From: Gammaproteobacteria bacterium
Lineage (GTDB): Bacteria > Pseudomonadota > Gammaproteobacteria > Pseudomonadales > Cellvibrionaceae
Length of the DNA stretch: 64,000 bases
Direction: 5' to 3'
Assembly (NCBI GenBank): GCA_021151835.1
Contig: JAGKWO010000019.1
Span: 1 to 64,000 of the forward strand
Of the stretch, positions 1 through 9,298 are shown piece by piece. Made by a program: the position numbers and the translations under genes. Below the pieces are notes generated by a model, which saw nothing but the letters and a program-made list of their open reading frames with translations, was not told where the DNA came from and did not search any database. Each line of letters opens with the position of its first letter. The first letter of the stretch is position 1.

Positions 1-1
1 C

Positions 2-1027
2 GAAACCTGTTACCTCCTCCTGAATGGCGAATTGCCAACCCCGGCGCAAAAAGAAGAATTCACTGCCGAAGTTAAAAAACATTCTGTTGTAGATCCTTCC
101 GTTGCCAACATCATTAAAAGCTTCAAGCGCGAATCCCATCCGATGGCAATCCTGTGTAGCGCTGTGGCTGCATTGGCGGCGGTATATAACGATGAAATCG
201 ACATTACCAATGCCGAAAGCCGCAAGCTCACCGCCTATCGCCTGATTGGCCAAATCGCCACGCTCTCATCCATGGTTTACAAACATCGCAAAGGCGAAGA
301 GTTTGTCGCTCCGGACAGCAACCTGGATTACGCCGAAAATTTCCTGAACATGACCTTCGGTACCGCTGGCCAGCCGTCAAGCGTCAGCAAAACCATTGCC
401 AAGGCAATGGACAGGATCTTTATCCTGCACGCTGATCATGAACAAAATGCGTCAACGTCAACTGTTCGTTTGTCCGGTTCATCAGGCACCAATCCTTTTG
501 CTGCGATTGCCGCCGGTATTTCAACACTCTGGGGCCCGGCCCATGGCGGCGCCAACGAAGCCGTGCTGGAAATGCTGGAAGAAATCGGTACTGTTGAAAA
601 CATTGAGGCATGTGTTGCCCGCGCTAAAGATAAAACCTCTGGCTTCCGCCTGATGGGCTTCGGTCACCGTGTTTACAAAAACTTTGACCCGCGCGCCAAA
701 GTAATGAAACAAACCTGCGATGAAGTATTGTCTGAATTAGGCCTGGAGAATGAGCCATTACTTGCGATTGCGAAACGCCTTGAGCAAATCGCGCTGGAAG
801 ATCCCTATTTCATCTCCAAAAAACTTTATCCAAACGTAGACTTCTACTCAGGCATTATCATGAAAGCTATCGGTATTCCGACCGAAATGTTCACGGTGAT
901 TTTTGCCCTCGGTCGCGCGGTGGGCTGGTACTCCCACTGGAATGAAATGGTTAGCACCTCCTACAAAATTGGCCGCCCTCGCCAGCAATACACTGGCAGC
1001 CCAAAACGTGACTATCCCAAAAAATAG
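2..1027 (+). CDS. gltA: Citrate synthase, 5' end cut by window edge
   Basis: Condenses oxaloacetate and acetyl-CoA to citrate in the TCA cycle. The open frame is already running at base 2, so about 85 N-terminal residues are missing relative to the roughly 427-residue type II enzymes; 341 residues are visible. The catalytic triad regions are present: His in GPAHGGANEAVLEML, His in GFGHRVYKNFDPRAK, and Asp in NVDFYSGIIMKAIG, with the downstream arginine segment FALGRAVGWYSHW. The gene is followed by a strong terminator. An internal TTG at base 32 can be read as a start but lies inside conserved sequence, so it is not the true start. Confidence 0.96.
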   Translation, partial: ETCYLLLNGELPTPAQKEEFTAEVKKHSVVDPSVANIIKSFKRESHPMAILCSAVAALAAVYNDEIDITNAESRKLTAYRLIGQIATLSSMVYKHRKGEEFVAPDSNLDYAENFLNMTFGTAGQPSSVSKTIAKAMDRIFILHADHEQNASTSTVRLSGSSGTNPFAAIAAGISTLWGPAHGGANEAVLEMLEEIGTVENIEACVARAKDKTSGFRLMGFGHRVYKNFDPRAKVMKQTCDEVLSELGLENEPLLAIAKRLEQIALEDPYFISKKLYPNVDFYSGIIMKAIGIPTEMFTVIFALGRAVGWYSHWNEMVSTSYKIGRPRQQYTGSPKRDYPKK

Positions 1028-1054
1028 TTGCTCTGGAATAATTGCTTGTGCAAT

Positions 1055-1086
1055 AAAAAAGGCCGCAAATTTGCGGCCTTTTTTAT
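1055..1086 (+). terminator. Rho-independent terminator of gltA
   Basis: A perfect GGCCGCAAA/TTTGCGGCC stem (1061-1078) is preceded by an A-run and followed by TTTTTT, 30 bases past the gltA stop. Confidence 0.9.
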
Positions 1087-1364
1087 TGTCGGGTAGTCAT
1101 CAATTCAAACGGATTATACGGTTCATCAGTCCGGGAGCAACTTGCACATCGCTGTGGGGAAACATCCGCATCATAAATGGATTAGCAAAAAACGCTTCGC
1201 ATGCTCAAGATGTCGGGCAAACACTGCTGTAAACTCAATGTAGTAGACGCTTGCGCATCCTTGCCACACCTGGCCCCATTGCGGACCAGCAAAGGCAATA
1301 TAAAGGAAACATAAAATACCCGGCTGCTGGAAACCGGGTATAGCGAACCAAGGTTTGAATTCAA
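1087..1364. other. Intergenic, no gene seen
   Basis: Together with the terminator this makes a gap of about 340 bases between two convergent genes (gltA and mrp). The short open frames in it have neither ribosome-binding sites nor recognisable products. I see nothing supported here beyond the gltA terminator. Confidence 0.6.
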
Positions 1365-2219
1365 TTATTCGTCCGATATTTCTATGTCAGGAATATTCGC
1401 CGCCTGTGCATTATGAATAGCTACATTCGCAATCAGTTTTTTTGCGATAGCCCGATAATGTTGTGCAATGACCGAATCAGGATTAGCCGCAACAGAAGGT
1501 TTGCCCGCATCGGCGTCAGCGCGAATTGATAAATCGAGGGGCAACGCCCCCAACAATTCAGTCTGATAATCCCGCGCTATACGCTCACCGCCCCCTGCGC
1601 CAAAAATATGCTCTTCGTGGCCGCAATTGGAACAAACATGCACCGCCATATTTTCCACAACGCCAAACACCGGAACGTTTACTTTGCGGAACATTTCTAT
1701 GCCTTTTTTGGCATCGAGCAAGGCAATATCTTGCGGCGTGGTCACAATCACCGCGCCGGTTACCGGAACTTTTTGAGCCAGTGTAATTTGAATATCACCG
1801 GTTCCCGGTGGCATATCGATAATCAGATAATCGAGGTTGTCCCAGCGGGTTTGCATTAGCAATTGTTGCAAAGCTCCCGTAGCCATCGGGCCACGCCACA
1901 ACATCGGCGTGTCTTCGGTAACCAGGTACCCCATCGAAATGGATTGGATACCATGGGCAATAATCGGCACCATTTGTTCTTTACCACGCTCACCTACTAT
2001 TTCGGGGCGGCGCTGGCCAATGCCAAGTAAATGCGGTTGGCTGGGACCGTAAATATCCGCATCCAGAATACCTACCCTGGCACCTTCAGCCGCGAGGGCC
2101 AACGCCAAATTTACCGCCGTTGTAGATTTGCCCACACCGCCTTTGCCTGATGCAACCGCAATGATATTTTTCACTTGCGGTATTGATTGCGGGGAAACGC
2201 CCCCTTGAGTTGCTGCCAT
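1365..2219 (-). CDS. mrp: Mrp/ApbC-family Fe-S cluster carrier ATPase
   Basis: P-loop NTPase of the Mrp/NBP35 family, which binds and transfers [4Fe-4S] clusters to apoproteins in the cytoplasm. Visible features are the deviant Walker A ASGKGGVGKSTTAVNLA near the N-terminus, DADIYGPSQPHLLG, the DMPPGTGDIQ segment, and the C-x2-C cluster ligands in HVCSNCGHEEH. The ATG start was chosen because GGAG lies about 9 bases upstream; an upstream in-frame TTG would add five residues. At 284 residues it lacks the N-terminal FeS_assembly (MIP18-like) domain found in longer Mrp proteins, as in many short forms. Confidence 0.93.
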   Translation of the reverse strand: MAATQGGVSPQSIPQVKNIIAVASGKGGVGKSTTAVNLALALAAEGARVGILDADIYGPSQPHLLGIGQRRPEIVGERGKEQMVPIIAHGIQSISMGYLVTEDTPMLWRGPMATGALQQLLMQTRWDNLDYLIIDMPPGTGDIQITLAQKVPVTGAVIVTTPQDIALLDAKKGIEMFRKVNVPVFGVVENMAVHVCSNCGHEEHIFGAGGGERIARDYQTELLGALPLDLSIRADADAGKPSVAANPDSVIAQHYRAIAKKLIANVAIHNAQAANIPDIEISDE

Positions 2220-2310
2220 GAACAAAATCTCCAACTAACTTAACACTAAAAAAACATAATTGATTTGCTAACAATCCAATCAGCAATCGATGTAAAAATG
2301 AAAATACTAT

Positions 2311-5028
2311 CTACGCCAAACTCTTGCTAACCACTTCAAATACATCCTTGGATAAATCCGGCTCGGCCAGGATTCTTTCCAATTGGGATTTCATCAAGGC
2401 CTGGCGCTGGGGATTGTATTTTTTCCACTTTGTTAATGGTGTGAGCAACCGCGACGCAATCTGTGGATTCTGGGTATTGAGGTGAATAATCTGGTTAGCA
2501 AGGAATTGATAACCGGCACCAGCATCGGCATGGAAATTAATAGCATTGCTGTTACAAAAACCGGCGATCAGCGCGCGAATTTTGTTGGGGTTTTTACCAT
2601 CAAACGCCGCGTGGGTTTGCAAGGCTTTTACCTTTTCCAGGGTGCCGGGCAAGACACACATTGCTTGCACACTGAGCCATTGGTTTACGACCAGGGATTC
2701 ATTTTGCCAGCGCTGGTAGAAATCATCCAAAGCGGCTTGCGCAAATTGTCTGGCAAGGTTTGCTTCACTGTTAACCAACTGTGTCAGTGCGGCCATCACA
2801 TCGGTCATATTATTTGCCGAGCGATATTGCTGCTCGCAGAGGTTAATCAATGCCTCATCATTCAGTAACATCAAATAACCCAAGGCAACATTTTTCAAAC
2901 TGCGCGAGGCAATTGCATCGGCCGTGGCAGCATAGGCTTGCTGGTGATCATAAGTGCGGTAGATAGTTTCAAATTCATTGCGTAATGCATGCGCCAACGC
3001 TTTACGCACGGCGCTGCGACCATAATGGATTGCTTCAACATCAACCTCATCAGCCAACTCACTTAAATAAGCCTCCGATGGCAGGCTGAGCATATAAGCA
3101 ACCATGGCTTTATCAAGGCTTTCGTTTTGCACTACGCTGCGATAAGCATCGATTAAATCCGCGTCCAGGTTCCAACCGGAAAGCGCTTGACCTTGCTGGT
3201 AAGCCGCCATTGCCTGCTGGATTGCTTGCAAGCCCAATTGCTGGCTCGCCTCCCAACGATTAAAACCATCGCTGTCGCGGCTCATTAACAACACAAGATC
3301 AGTGCGCGAGTAATCATAATGCCATTTCACCGGCGCGGAAAAACCACGCAACAAACTGGGTACCGGTTTTTCCTGCACACGGTCAAATACAAAGGTTTGC
3401 TCGGCTTCAGTTAATTCCAACACGCGGAAGGTATTATCACTGGTTTCAAAATCCGGTTTGGCATTTTTCAACACCAGTGGTAAGTCCCCTGCACTACCAA
3501 TCAATCCAACTGCCACCGGAATATGGAATGGCAATTTATGTTCGCACTCCGGTGTTGGTGGACAGGATTGTTTGATGGTCAATGAATATTCCTGCGCATC
3601 TTCATTATAAGAATCGGTAATGTGCAAGCGCGGTGTGCCCGCTTGCGAATACCAGCGTTTGAATTGCGTGAGGTCGCGACCGGATGCGTCTTCCAGGGCT
3701 TTTACAAAATCTTCCGTAGTCACTGCTTGACCGTCGTGGCGATCAAAATACAAATCCGTTCCCTTGCGGAAATTTTCCTTGCCCAACAAGGTTGCCAGCA
3801 TACGAATAATTTCTGCCCCTTTTTCATACACTGTCATGGTGTAGAAATTGGAAATTTCGATATAGGATTCCGGGCGAATCGGATGTGCCATAGGGCCTGC
3901 ATCTTCTGCAAATTGGGCAGTGCGCAGCAGCGTGACATCCTCAACGCGTTTGACCGTGCGCGAGCCCATGTCCGCTGAAAATTCCGAGTCGCGATAAACC
4001 GTAAAACCTTCTTTCAAACTCAACTGGAACCAATCGCGGCAGGTGACGCGGTTACCGCTCCAGTTATGGAAATATTCGTGAGCAACGACACCTTCAACGC
4101 GCTGGAAGCCGGCATCGGTTGTCGTTTCCGGTTTGGCGAGGACGCACGAGGTGTTGAAGATATTCAGGCCCTTATTTTCCATAGCGCCCATATTGAAATC
4201 ATCCACGGCAACGATCATAAAAATATCCAGATCGTATTCGCGCCCGTAAACTTCTTCGTCCCAGCGCATGGAATGTTTCAGCGATTGCATTGCATGGTCG
4301 CATTTATCCAGGTCTTTGGGCTCTACAAATATTTTTAAAACGACATCACGGTTTGAGCAAGTAATGAACTTGTCTTCAATGTGAGCGAGATCGCCAGCAA
4401 CCAGGGCAAATAAATAGGCCGGTTTTTTAAATGGGTCATGCCAGGTTGCGTAGTGACGGCCACCATCAAGTTCGCCCTGGTCAATCAGATTACCGTTGGA
4501 TAACAGCACGGGATATTTTTTATTCGCCACCACCGTGGTGGTGAATTCACTCATGACATCCGGGCGATCCAGATAGTAAGTAATTTTGCGAAAACCCTCT
4601 GCTTCGCACTGGGTACAATACATCGTGCGCGAGCGATACAAACCTTCCAGTGAGGTATTTTGTTCAGGCGTTATTTTGGTGATAGTGATAAGGGTGAATT
4701 CTTCCGGTGTATTAAAAATAGTAAGCGATTCTTCACCAAACTCGTAATCGCCCGCCCCCAATACGTTTCCATTCAGCGCGATTGATACCAATTCCAGATC
4801 CGCGCCATGCAAGGTTAATTGTGTCGCCGGCCGGGTTGCGGCGGGGTTGCGATATAAATGCAACATGGCACTGACAATGGTTTCACCGTCATGCCGTTCA
4901 TCCTTATCATAAATCTCAACGCGCAAGTCGGTAGTTTTAATTAAATAATCCGGCACACGGTAATCTTTAAGATAAATTGTTTTTGGTGCTTGTTCTTTGG
5001 AGGGCAGGTTTTGTTCTACGGCTGTCAT
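2311..5028 (-). CDS. pepN: Aminopeptidase N (M1 family)
   Basis: Zinc metallo-aminopeptidase that removes N-terminal residues from peptides, normally cytoplasmic in proteobacteria. The M1 signature is complete: the exopeptidase motif GAMENKGLNIFN, the zinc site VVAHEYFHNW (HExxH) and the third ligand Glu 18 residues on in SLKEGFTVYRD. The long helical C-terminal domain is present, and the length of about 905 residues matches the E. coli-type enzyme. The ATG at 5028 has AGGA at good spacing (TCAGGATTCCACT), so it is preferred over a GTG six codons upstream. It is followed by mrp and preceded by the small yeaC-like gene, all co-directional. Confidence 0.95.
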   Translation of the reverse strand: MTAVEQNLPSKEQAPKTIYLKDYRVPDYLIKTTDLRVEIYDKDERHDGETIVSAMLHLYRNPAATRPATQLTLHGADLELVSIALNGNVLGAGDYEFGEESLTIFNTPEEFTLITITKITPEQNTSLEGLYRSRTMYCTQCEAEGFRKITYYLDRPDVMSEFTTTVVANKKYPVLLSNGNLIDQGELDGGRHYATWHDPFKKPAYLFALVAGDLAHIEDKFITCSNRDVVLKIFVEPKDLDKCDHAMQSLKHSMRWDEEVYGREYDLDIFMIVAVDDFNMGAMENKGLNIFNTSCVLAKPETTTDAGFQRVEGVVAHEYFHNWSGNRVTCRDWFQLSLKEGFTVYRDSEFSADMGSRTVKRVEDVTLLRTAQFAEDAGPMAHPIRPESYIEISNFYTMTVYEKGAEIIRMLATLLGKENFRKGTDLYFDRHDGQAVTTEDFVKALEDASGRDLTQFKRWYSQAGTPRLHITDSYNEDAQEYSLTIKQSCPPTPECEHKLPFHIPVAVGLIGSAGDLPLVLKNAKPDFETSDNTFRVLELTEAEQTFVFDRVQEKPVPSLLRGFSAPVKWHYDYSRTDLVLLMSRDSDGFNRWEASQQLGLQAIQQAMAAYQQGQALSGWNLDADLIDAYRSVVQNESLDKAMVAYMLSLPSEAYLSELADEVDVEAIHYGRSAVRKALAHALRNEFETIYRTYDHQQAYAATADAIASRSLKNVALGYLMLLNDEALINLCEQQYRSANNMTDVMAALTQLVNSEANLARQFAQAALDDFYQRWQNESLVVNQWLSVQAMCVLPGTLEKVKALQTHAAFDGKNPNKIRALIAGFCNSNAINFHADAGAGYQFLANQIIHLNTQNPQIASRLLTPLTKWKKYNPQRQALMKSQLERILAEPDLSKDVFEVVSKSLA

Positions 5029-5058
5029 AGTGGAATCCTGATTCACAAAAAGAAAAAA

Positions 5059-5331
5059 TTACTCAACCCATTTGATAGGTTTATCGGTGTGCGCATGATC
5101 GTGGTCATGATCATCATCACCGCAATAAGTGTGCGGCTCGGGTGGGATATAGCCTGTATGTTGCTCGGGCGGCAAATGTTTGTGTTCATAGGCAATCACC
5201 GCTTGCATGCACAATTGACGCTGCTCCGCTGACAAACGATTGCCATCCGGCCACTTGCCCAGCTCTACCGCACGTTTTAAGTTCTGATAAATTTCCGGTG
5301 TCAGACTGGAAAGCAGTTGTTGTAAATCCAT
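5059..5331 (-). CDS. DUF1315 (YeaC-like) small protein
   Basis: A 90-residue cytoplasmic protein of the DUF1315/YeaC family, function unknown. The N-terminal part (MDLQQLLSSLTPEIYQNL, then LGKWPDGNRLSAEQ) has the family pattern. The C-terminus is rich in His and Asp (DDDHDHDHAHTDK), which could bind metal; that is inference. It lies 30 bases upstream of pepN on the same strand and is probably co-transcribed with it. Confidence 0.8.
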   Translation of the reverse strand: MDLQQLLSSLTPEIYQNLKRAVELGKWPDGNRLSAEQRQLCMQAVIAYEHKHLPPEQHTGYIPPEPHTYCGDDDHDHDHAHTDKPIKWVE

Positions 5332-5391
5332 AGCGTTACCTGAAAATAAAAAAACAAACCGATCAACAAAATTATTGCGGTGGTAAAAATG

Positions 5392-6237
5392 TTAACGGCG
5401 GTAAAAATGCCTGGTAGCCAGCGCGTAAACAGCGCCAGCAATCAAACCACCCAAATGCGCGGCGTTGGCAACAGATCCAGCAATAAAATAATCCACTACC
5501 CCGCTCATGCAGAGCACCAGCCAAAACAACATAAAACCAATTAATGCCGGTGCAACAGCGACCAGTGGATGAGGCACAAGGCGTTGGCGAATCGCGATAA
5601 AACCTACCAGCGCATATACAACACCGGACATTCCGCCGAAACCGGGACCACTCCAGAAAAACTGGGCAAGATTGGAAGCAGCGCCAGTGATGATCACAAA
5701 TAATAAAAACTGAATGGGGCCCATGAGATATTCCAGGCGGCGCCCCAAATCCCACATCCACAAACTATTGAACAACACATGGAAAATGCCAAAGTGTAGA
5801 AAAATGGGCGTGACCAATCGCCAGAGCTCGCCACTGGCAAATAATTCGCCCAGCGGAATTATTCGTCGCTCGCTGAAATCCTGGAAACCAAACCAGTTTA
5901 CCAACGGGCTGTTCGCATCCACCAGAAATGCGCCCAGTGCACTCAACAATACCAACGCAATAACCACCGGAACTTGCACTGCCTGTTGAAGCAGGGATGG
6001 AGGAGAATAATGGGTGGCAGTCACCGGTGGTGGCGCGGCGTCCAGGGTCACAGCACCTTGCGAATATTGCGCAAGGAATTCCTGCAAGGCCGGAATAACA
6101 GTTTCATCCAGCACCCACAGGCACTGCTGCCCATGCTCTTCGGTAATGCGATGGTTCAAACCGCGCGCGTGTAAATAGTCACTTAATTCGCGCAAATCCT
6201 GATCGAGAGAAAAATACTTAACCGCTATCCAGTTCAA
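5392..6237 (-). CDS. glpG: Rhomboid-family intramembrane serine protease GlpG
   Basis: Cleaves transmembrane substrates within the inner membrane. An N-terminal cytoplasmic domain of about 85 residues is followed by six predicted membrane segments. The catalytic dyad is visible as Ser in GFGGMSGVVYALVGF and His in VANAAHLGGLIAGAVY; the L1-loop region WRLVTPIFLHFGIFHVLFN is also typical. No ATG is available at the N-terminus: the frame opens with TTG at 6237, 22 bases after the upstream phosphatase gene, with a GGTGG upstream. The start is therefore less certain than the identity. Confidence 0.9.
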   Translation of the reverse strand: MNWIAVKYFSLDQDLRELSDYLHARGLNHRITEEHGQQCLWVLDETVIPALQEFLAQYSQGAVTLDAAPPPVTATHYSPPSLLQQAVQVPVVIALVLLSALGAFLVDANSPLVNWFGFQDFSERRIIPLGELFASGELWRLVTPIFLHFGIFHVLFNSLWMWDLGRRLEYLMGPIQFLLFVIITGAASNLAQFFWSGPGFGGMSGVVYALVGFIAIRQRLVPHPLVAVAPALIGFMLFWLVLCMSGVVDYFIAGSVANAAHLGGLIAGAVYALATRHFYRR

Positions 6238-6259
6238 AATACAATAACCACCCGGTTGA

Positions 6260-7270
6260 TTAGGGATCTACATAGACCCAGACAAATTTATCCGGTTGCA
6301 ATTGTGCCTCACCATCCATGCGATAAGCCACCAATCGCCCGAATTTAACTGCACTGTAATCGAGGCAAGCGAGATTCGGAGCCAGCGGCCCTGGTGTCCC
6401 TTTCAACCAATAATGACCAATAAATAACGGTGGCTGGGAGGTATCGTAGTAAACCATTTGTGCACGATGTTCAGCGCTGATCGGCGCTTTGGCAATAGCA
6501 TCGGGGATAGGATCGGGCTGGAATAACAACTGCCCATAGGTTTCGGCAGTATGGCCCCAGAATTTGGTGCGGAATGCGCGGCGCTGGTAACCATCAGCGG
6601 AAACCATCACCTCACCTTCCGGCAAGGGCAGATCTACCCCCCCGGTGAGCCGCTGCTTGGTAAGCGCCTCCAGGCTGCCTTTTTGCACTGAATTGATAAC
6701 AAATCGCCAATCGATGTGACCGTCGCCGTATTGCCGGCGATGCCGGTCAATAAGCGCGTGGTCCCAGCAGGCGTGAACAGCGCGGAAAACCTGATGCGTG
6801 CGCGGGTGCTCGATCTCCAGGAATAACGGCAGCTCAACAAACCAGCGCACAAAAGTTAGCCACTCCGGCAAATGGTCTTCGAATTGCTCCAGGGTCTCGG
6901 CAATCTGGCGCGCATTGCCTGGTGTGTGCGGCCGCAAATAGTCGCATGACCCCGGACCATTGGGCGTGGTGTAGGTGATCGCATTGAATTCGTGATTGCC
7001 GAGCACCATCAGGGCACTGCGCGCCTCCACCATATCGCGCACCAGGTGCAGGGCCTCGCGGATGCGCGGGCCGCGATCCACCACATCGCCCAGGAAAATC
7101 ACCTGGCGTTGGGGATGACGGTAAACACCGCGCTGTTTTTTATAGCCCATTTGCTGGAGCAAACGTTCCAGGGTGTGGGCGCAACCGTGGACATCGCCAA
7201 TTAAATCGTAACCGTAAGCCTCTCCGGGTTGCGGCTGGATGATCGATTTAAACGGCGAAGAATCAGTCAT
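6260..7270 (-). CDS. Metallophosphoesterase (PPP/calcineurin-like)
   Basis: Dinuclear-metal phosphatase fold with its motifs in order: GDVHG (residues about 25-29), GDVVDRGPR, and GNHEFNAI, then the distal His motif FIGHYWLKG. The 336-residue protein resembles PrpE/ApaH-like hydrolases found in proteobacteria, but the substrate cannot be assigned from sequence. Its ATG lies one base after the nadK stop codon, so it is almost certainly translationally coupled to NAD kinase. A link to nucleotide metabolism is inference. Confidence 0.85.
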   Translation of the reverse strand: MTDSSPFKSIIQPQPGEAYGYDLIGDVHGCAHTLERLLQQMGYKKQRGVYRHPQRQVIFLGDVVDRGPRIREALHLVRDMVEARSALMVLGNHEFNAITYTTPNGPGSCDYLRPHTPGNARQIAETLEQFEDHLPEWLTFVRWFVELPLFLEIEHPRTHQVFRAVHACWDHALIDRHRRQYGDGHIDWRFVINSVQKGSLEALTKQRLTGGVDLPLPEGEVMVSADGYQRRAFRTKFWGHTAETYGQLLFQPDPIPDAIAKAPISAEHRAQMVYYDTSQPPLFIGHYWLKGTPGPLAPNLACLDYSAVKFGRLVAYRMDGEAQLQPDKFVWVYVDP

Positions 7271-7271
7271 A

Positions 7272-8171
7272 TTATTCCTTTAGCAGATGACCACCCCACC
7301 CCAGTTTGGAGCGGCAGCGCTCATAGAAGTTGTAGTCGCGGGGATGGAGGAGCTGTAGCAGTTGCGGCTTTTTGCAAATGCGAATTTCATCGCCGGTTTG
7401 TACATCGACATGGGAATGACCATCGCAGGTCACCATAGGTTCAGCGCGATTATGTTCGCCCACAAGGATTCTGATTTCACTATCGCCCGACACCACAATC
7501 GGCCGGCTGCTCAGGGTATGCGGGTTCATTGGCACTACGACGATGGCATCCAGGGTCGGATGCAAGAGCGGACCGCCACCGCTTAATGAATAGGCAGTCG
7601 AACCGGTCGGCGTAGAGACAATCACACCGTCGGAACGCTGGCTGGTGACGAAGACACCGTCGACACAAATCTCAAATTGCAGCATGTGAATAAATTGGCC
7701 GGGATGCAAAACAACATCGTTGAAGGCATCCGCTGTAGCGATAACAGCGCCTTTGCGTATGACTTCCATATCCAGCAGGAAACGCATTTCCGATTGGTAA
7801 TTTCCGGAGAGCACTTCATCCACCTTGAGCTCGATGTCCTCCGGTGTGATATCGGTTAGAAACCCCAGCCGACCACGGTTCACCCCCAACAGTGGCACGT
7901 TGTATTTAGCCAGTGCACGCGCTGCACGCAACAAACTACCGTCTCCACCGACCACAATCACCAACTCACACACCTGGCCAATGGTATCCATGTCCATAAT
8001 GCGTTGCGCTGCCTTGACCATACTGGCATCGCGAATCAGCGCGGCCGTTTCCGCTTCCAGCACAAAATTTTTGCCGCGTTGCTGCAAAAAGCGAATCAAA
8101 ATCTTGATGGAATAAACCGCGCGCTCGTTATTGAGATGGCCAATCAGGCCAATCGTTGAAAAATGAGTCAT
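7272..8171 (-). CDS. nadK: NAD kinase
   Basis: Phosphorylates NAD to NADP in the cytoplasm. The 299-residue protein shows the GGDGS ATP/NAD motif (VVGGDGSLLRAAR), the NRGRLGFLTD motif and the SGGGPLLHP region with the conserved PTGSTAYSLS just before it. It is the first gene of a pair with the downstream metallophosphoesterase and is divergent from the DUF1853 gene. Confidence 0.95.
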   Translation of the reverse strand: MTHFSTIGLIGHLNNERAVYSIKILIRFLQQRGKNFVLEAETAALIRDASMVKAAQRIMDMDTIGQVCELVIVVGGDGSLLRAARALAKYNVPLLGVNRGRLGFLTDITPEDIELKVDEVLSGNYQSEMRFLLDMEVIRKGAVIATADAFNDVVLHPGQFIHMLQFEICVDGVFVTSQRSDGVIVSTPTGSTAYSLSGGGPLLHPTLDAIVVVPMNPHTLSSRPIVVSGDSEIRILVGEHNRAEPMVTCDGHSHVDVQTGDEIRICKKPQLLQLLHPRDYNFYERCRSKLGWGGHLLKE

Positions 8172-8278
8172 AGATCATCCATTGCGTCTGCGGTTGCATT
8201 TAGTGGTCGCGATCAATTACCAGACCAGCCGTTGTTTCAGGCTATTATAGCCAGCGAAGCTTGCAAGGATTTAACTTT

Positions 8279-9298
8279 ATGCAACCAAGCCAAACTCCCG
8301 ACTACAAGATTGCACTGCATGGGCTACAGCATCAAGCAGTTCGCGACCTTGCCTGGTGCTGTTTCAGCGCGCCTATGATGCACGAGTTGCCGGGCAGTTC
8401 GATCCACATTTTGCCCTTTACCGACCACTCGCTCTGGCCCTGGCTACGCGCGCTGGACCAACAACCGCAGCCATTACTGGATCACCTGAACCAACTAAAA
8501 AGCACCCGGCTGGGAATTTATTACGAGGCGCTGTGGCACTTTTATTTTGCCCATCATCCCGAATGGGAGTTGTTACAGCACAACCTGCAAATTGGCCGTA
8601 ATGGCATCACCCTGGGCGCATTTGATTTTTTATGCCGTCGCGGCGATGAATATTGGCACATAGAAACAGCGGTGAAGTTTTATCTCTGTAGCGCAAGCAA
8701 TCCGCTGGACGCTTATGAATGGAAATATTGGATTGGCCCCGAAAGCAAAGATCGGCTGGATTTGAAACTCAATCATTTGCGCCAGCATCAATTACCGTTA
8801 CACCAGGAACCGGAAGCCCGAATACAATTGGAATCGCTATACCCGGATGCAAACGGATGGAACACCGGGTTATGTATCCAGGGGTATTTATTTTCACCCG
8901 CGCAACGCAACAGCAAGCCCGCATTCGTCCATCCGCATCATGAACACGGAAGCTGGTGGCGCTTTAGCGATTTCCTGCAGGACATTTCCACGCAACCTGA
9001 GCAGCGCTGGTTTGTCCTTGAGCGCCAGCAATGGCTATCGCCCGCGCATTGCACGGACACCAACAGGCTACTTACGACGGAACAATTGGCAAACAAATTA
9101 CTCGGGGAAATTGACGGGGCACAGCGACCCCAGTTGGTTGCAGTAATGAAAGCGGAGCAGAGCTCAAACAACAGCGAAACCCAACCAACCGATAGGATTT
9201 GCTGGATAGAATCCGCACGGCTATTTGTGGTGCCTGACGATTGGCCCGACTATTCCTCGGTACGGCCAGGAAATGCTTCCCCGGCGCGCAACACATAA
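8279..9298 (+). CDS. DUF1853 family protein
   Basis: A 339-residue protein with the DUF1853 pattern: HQAVRDLAWCCFSAP near the N-terminus, RLGIYYEALWHFYFAHHPEW, then LGAFDFLCRRGDEYWHIETAVKFYL and WIGPESKDRLDLKLNHL. Function is unknown. The central D-x(n)-E-x3-K arrangement (FDFL...HIETAVK) resembles a PD-(D/E)XK nuclease core, which is my inference. ATG was chosen because AAGGAT lies upstream; an earlier TTG is in frame. The last 49 bases overlap the 3' end of the convergent cNMP/rhodanese gene. Confidence 0.82.
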   Translation: MQPSQTPDYKIALHGLQHQAVRDLAWCCFSAPMMHELPGSSIHILPFTDHSLWPWLRALDQQPQPLLDHLNQLKSTRLGIYYEALWHFYFAHHPEWELLQHNLQIGRNGITLGAFDFLCRRGDEYWHIETAVKFYLCSASNPLDAYEWKYWIGPESKDRLDLKLNHLRQHQLPLHQEPEARIQLESLYPDANGWNTGLCIQGYLFSPAQRNSKPAFVHPHHEHGSWWRFSDFLQDISTQPEQRWFVLERQQWLSPAHCTDTNRLLTTEQLANKLLGEIDGAQRPQLVAVMKAEQSSNNSETQPTDRICWIESARLFVVPDDWPDYSSVRPGNASPARNT

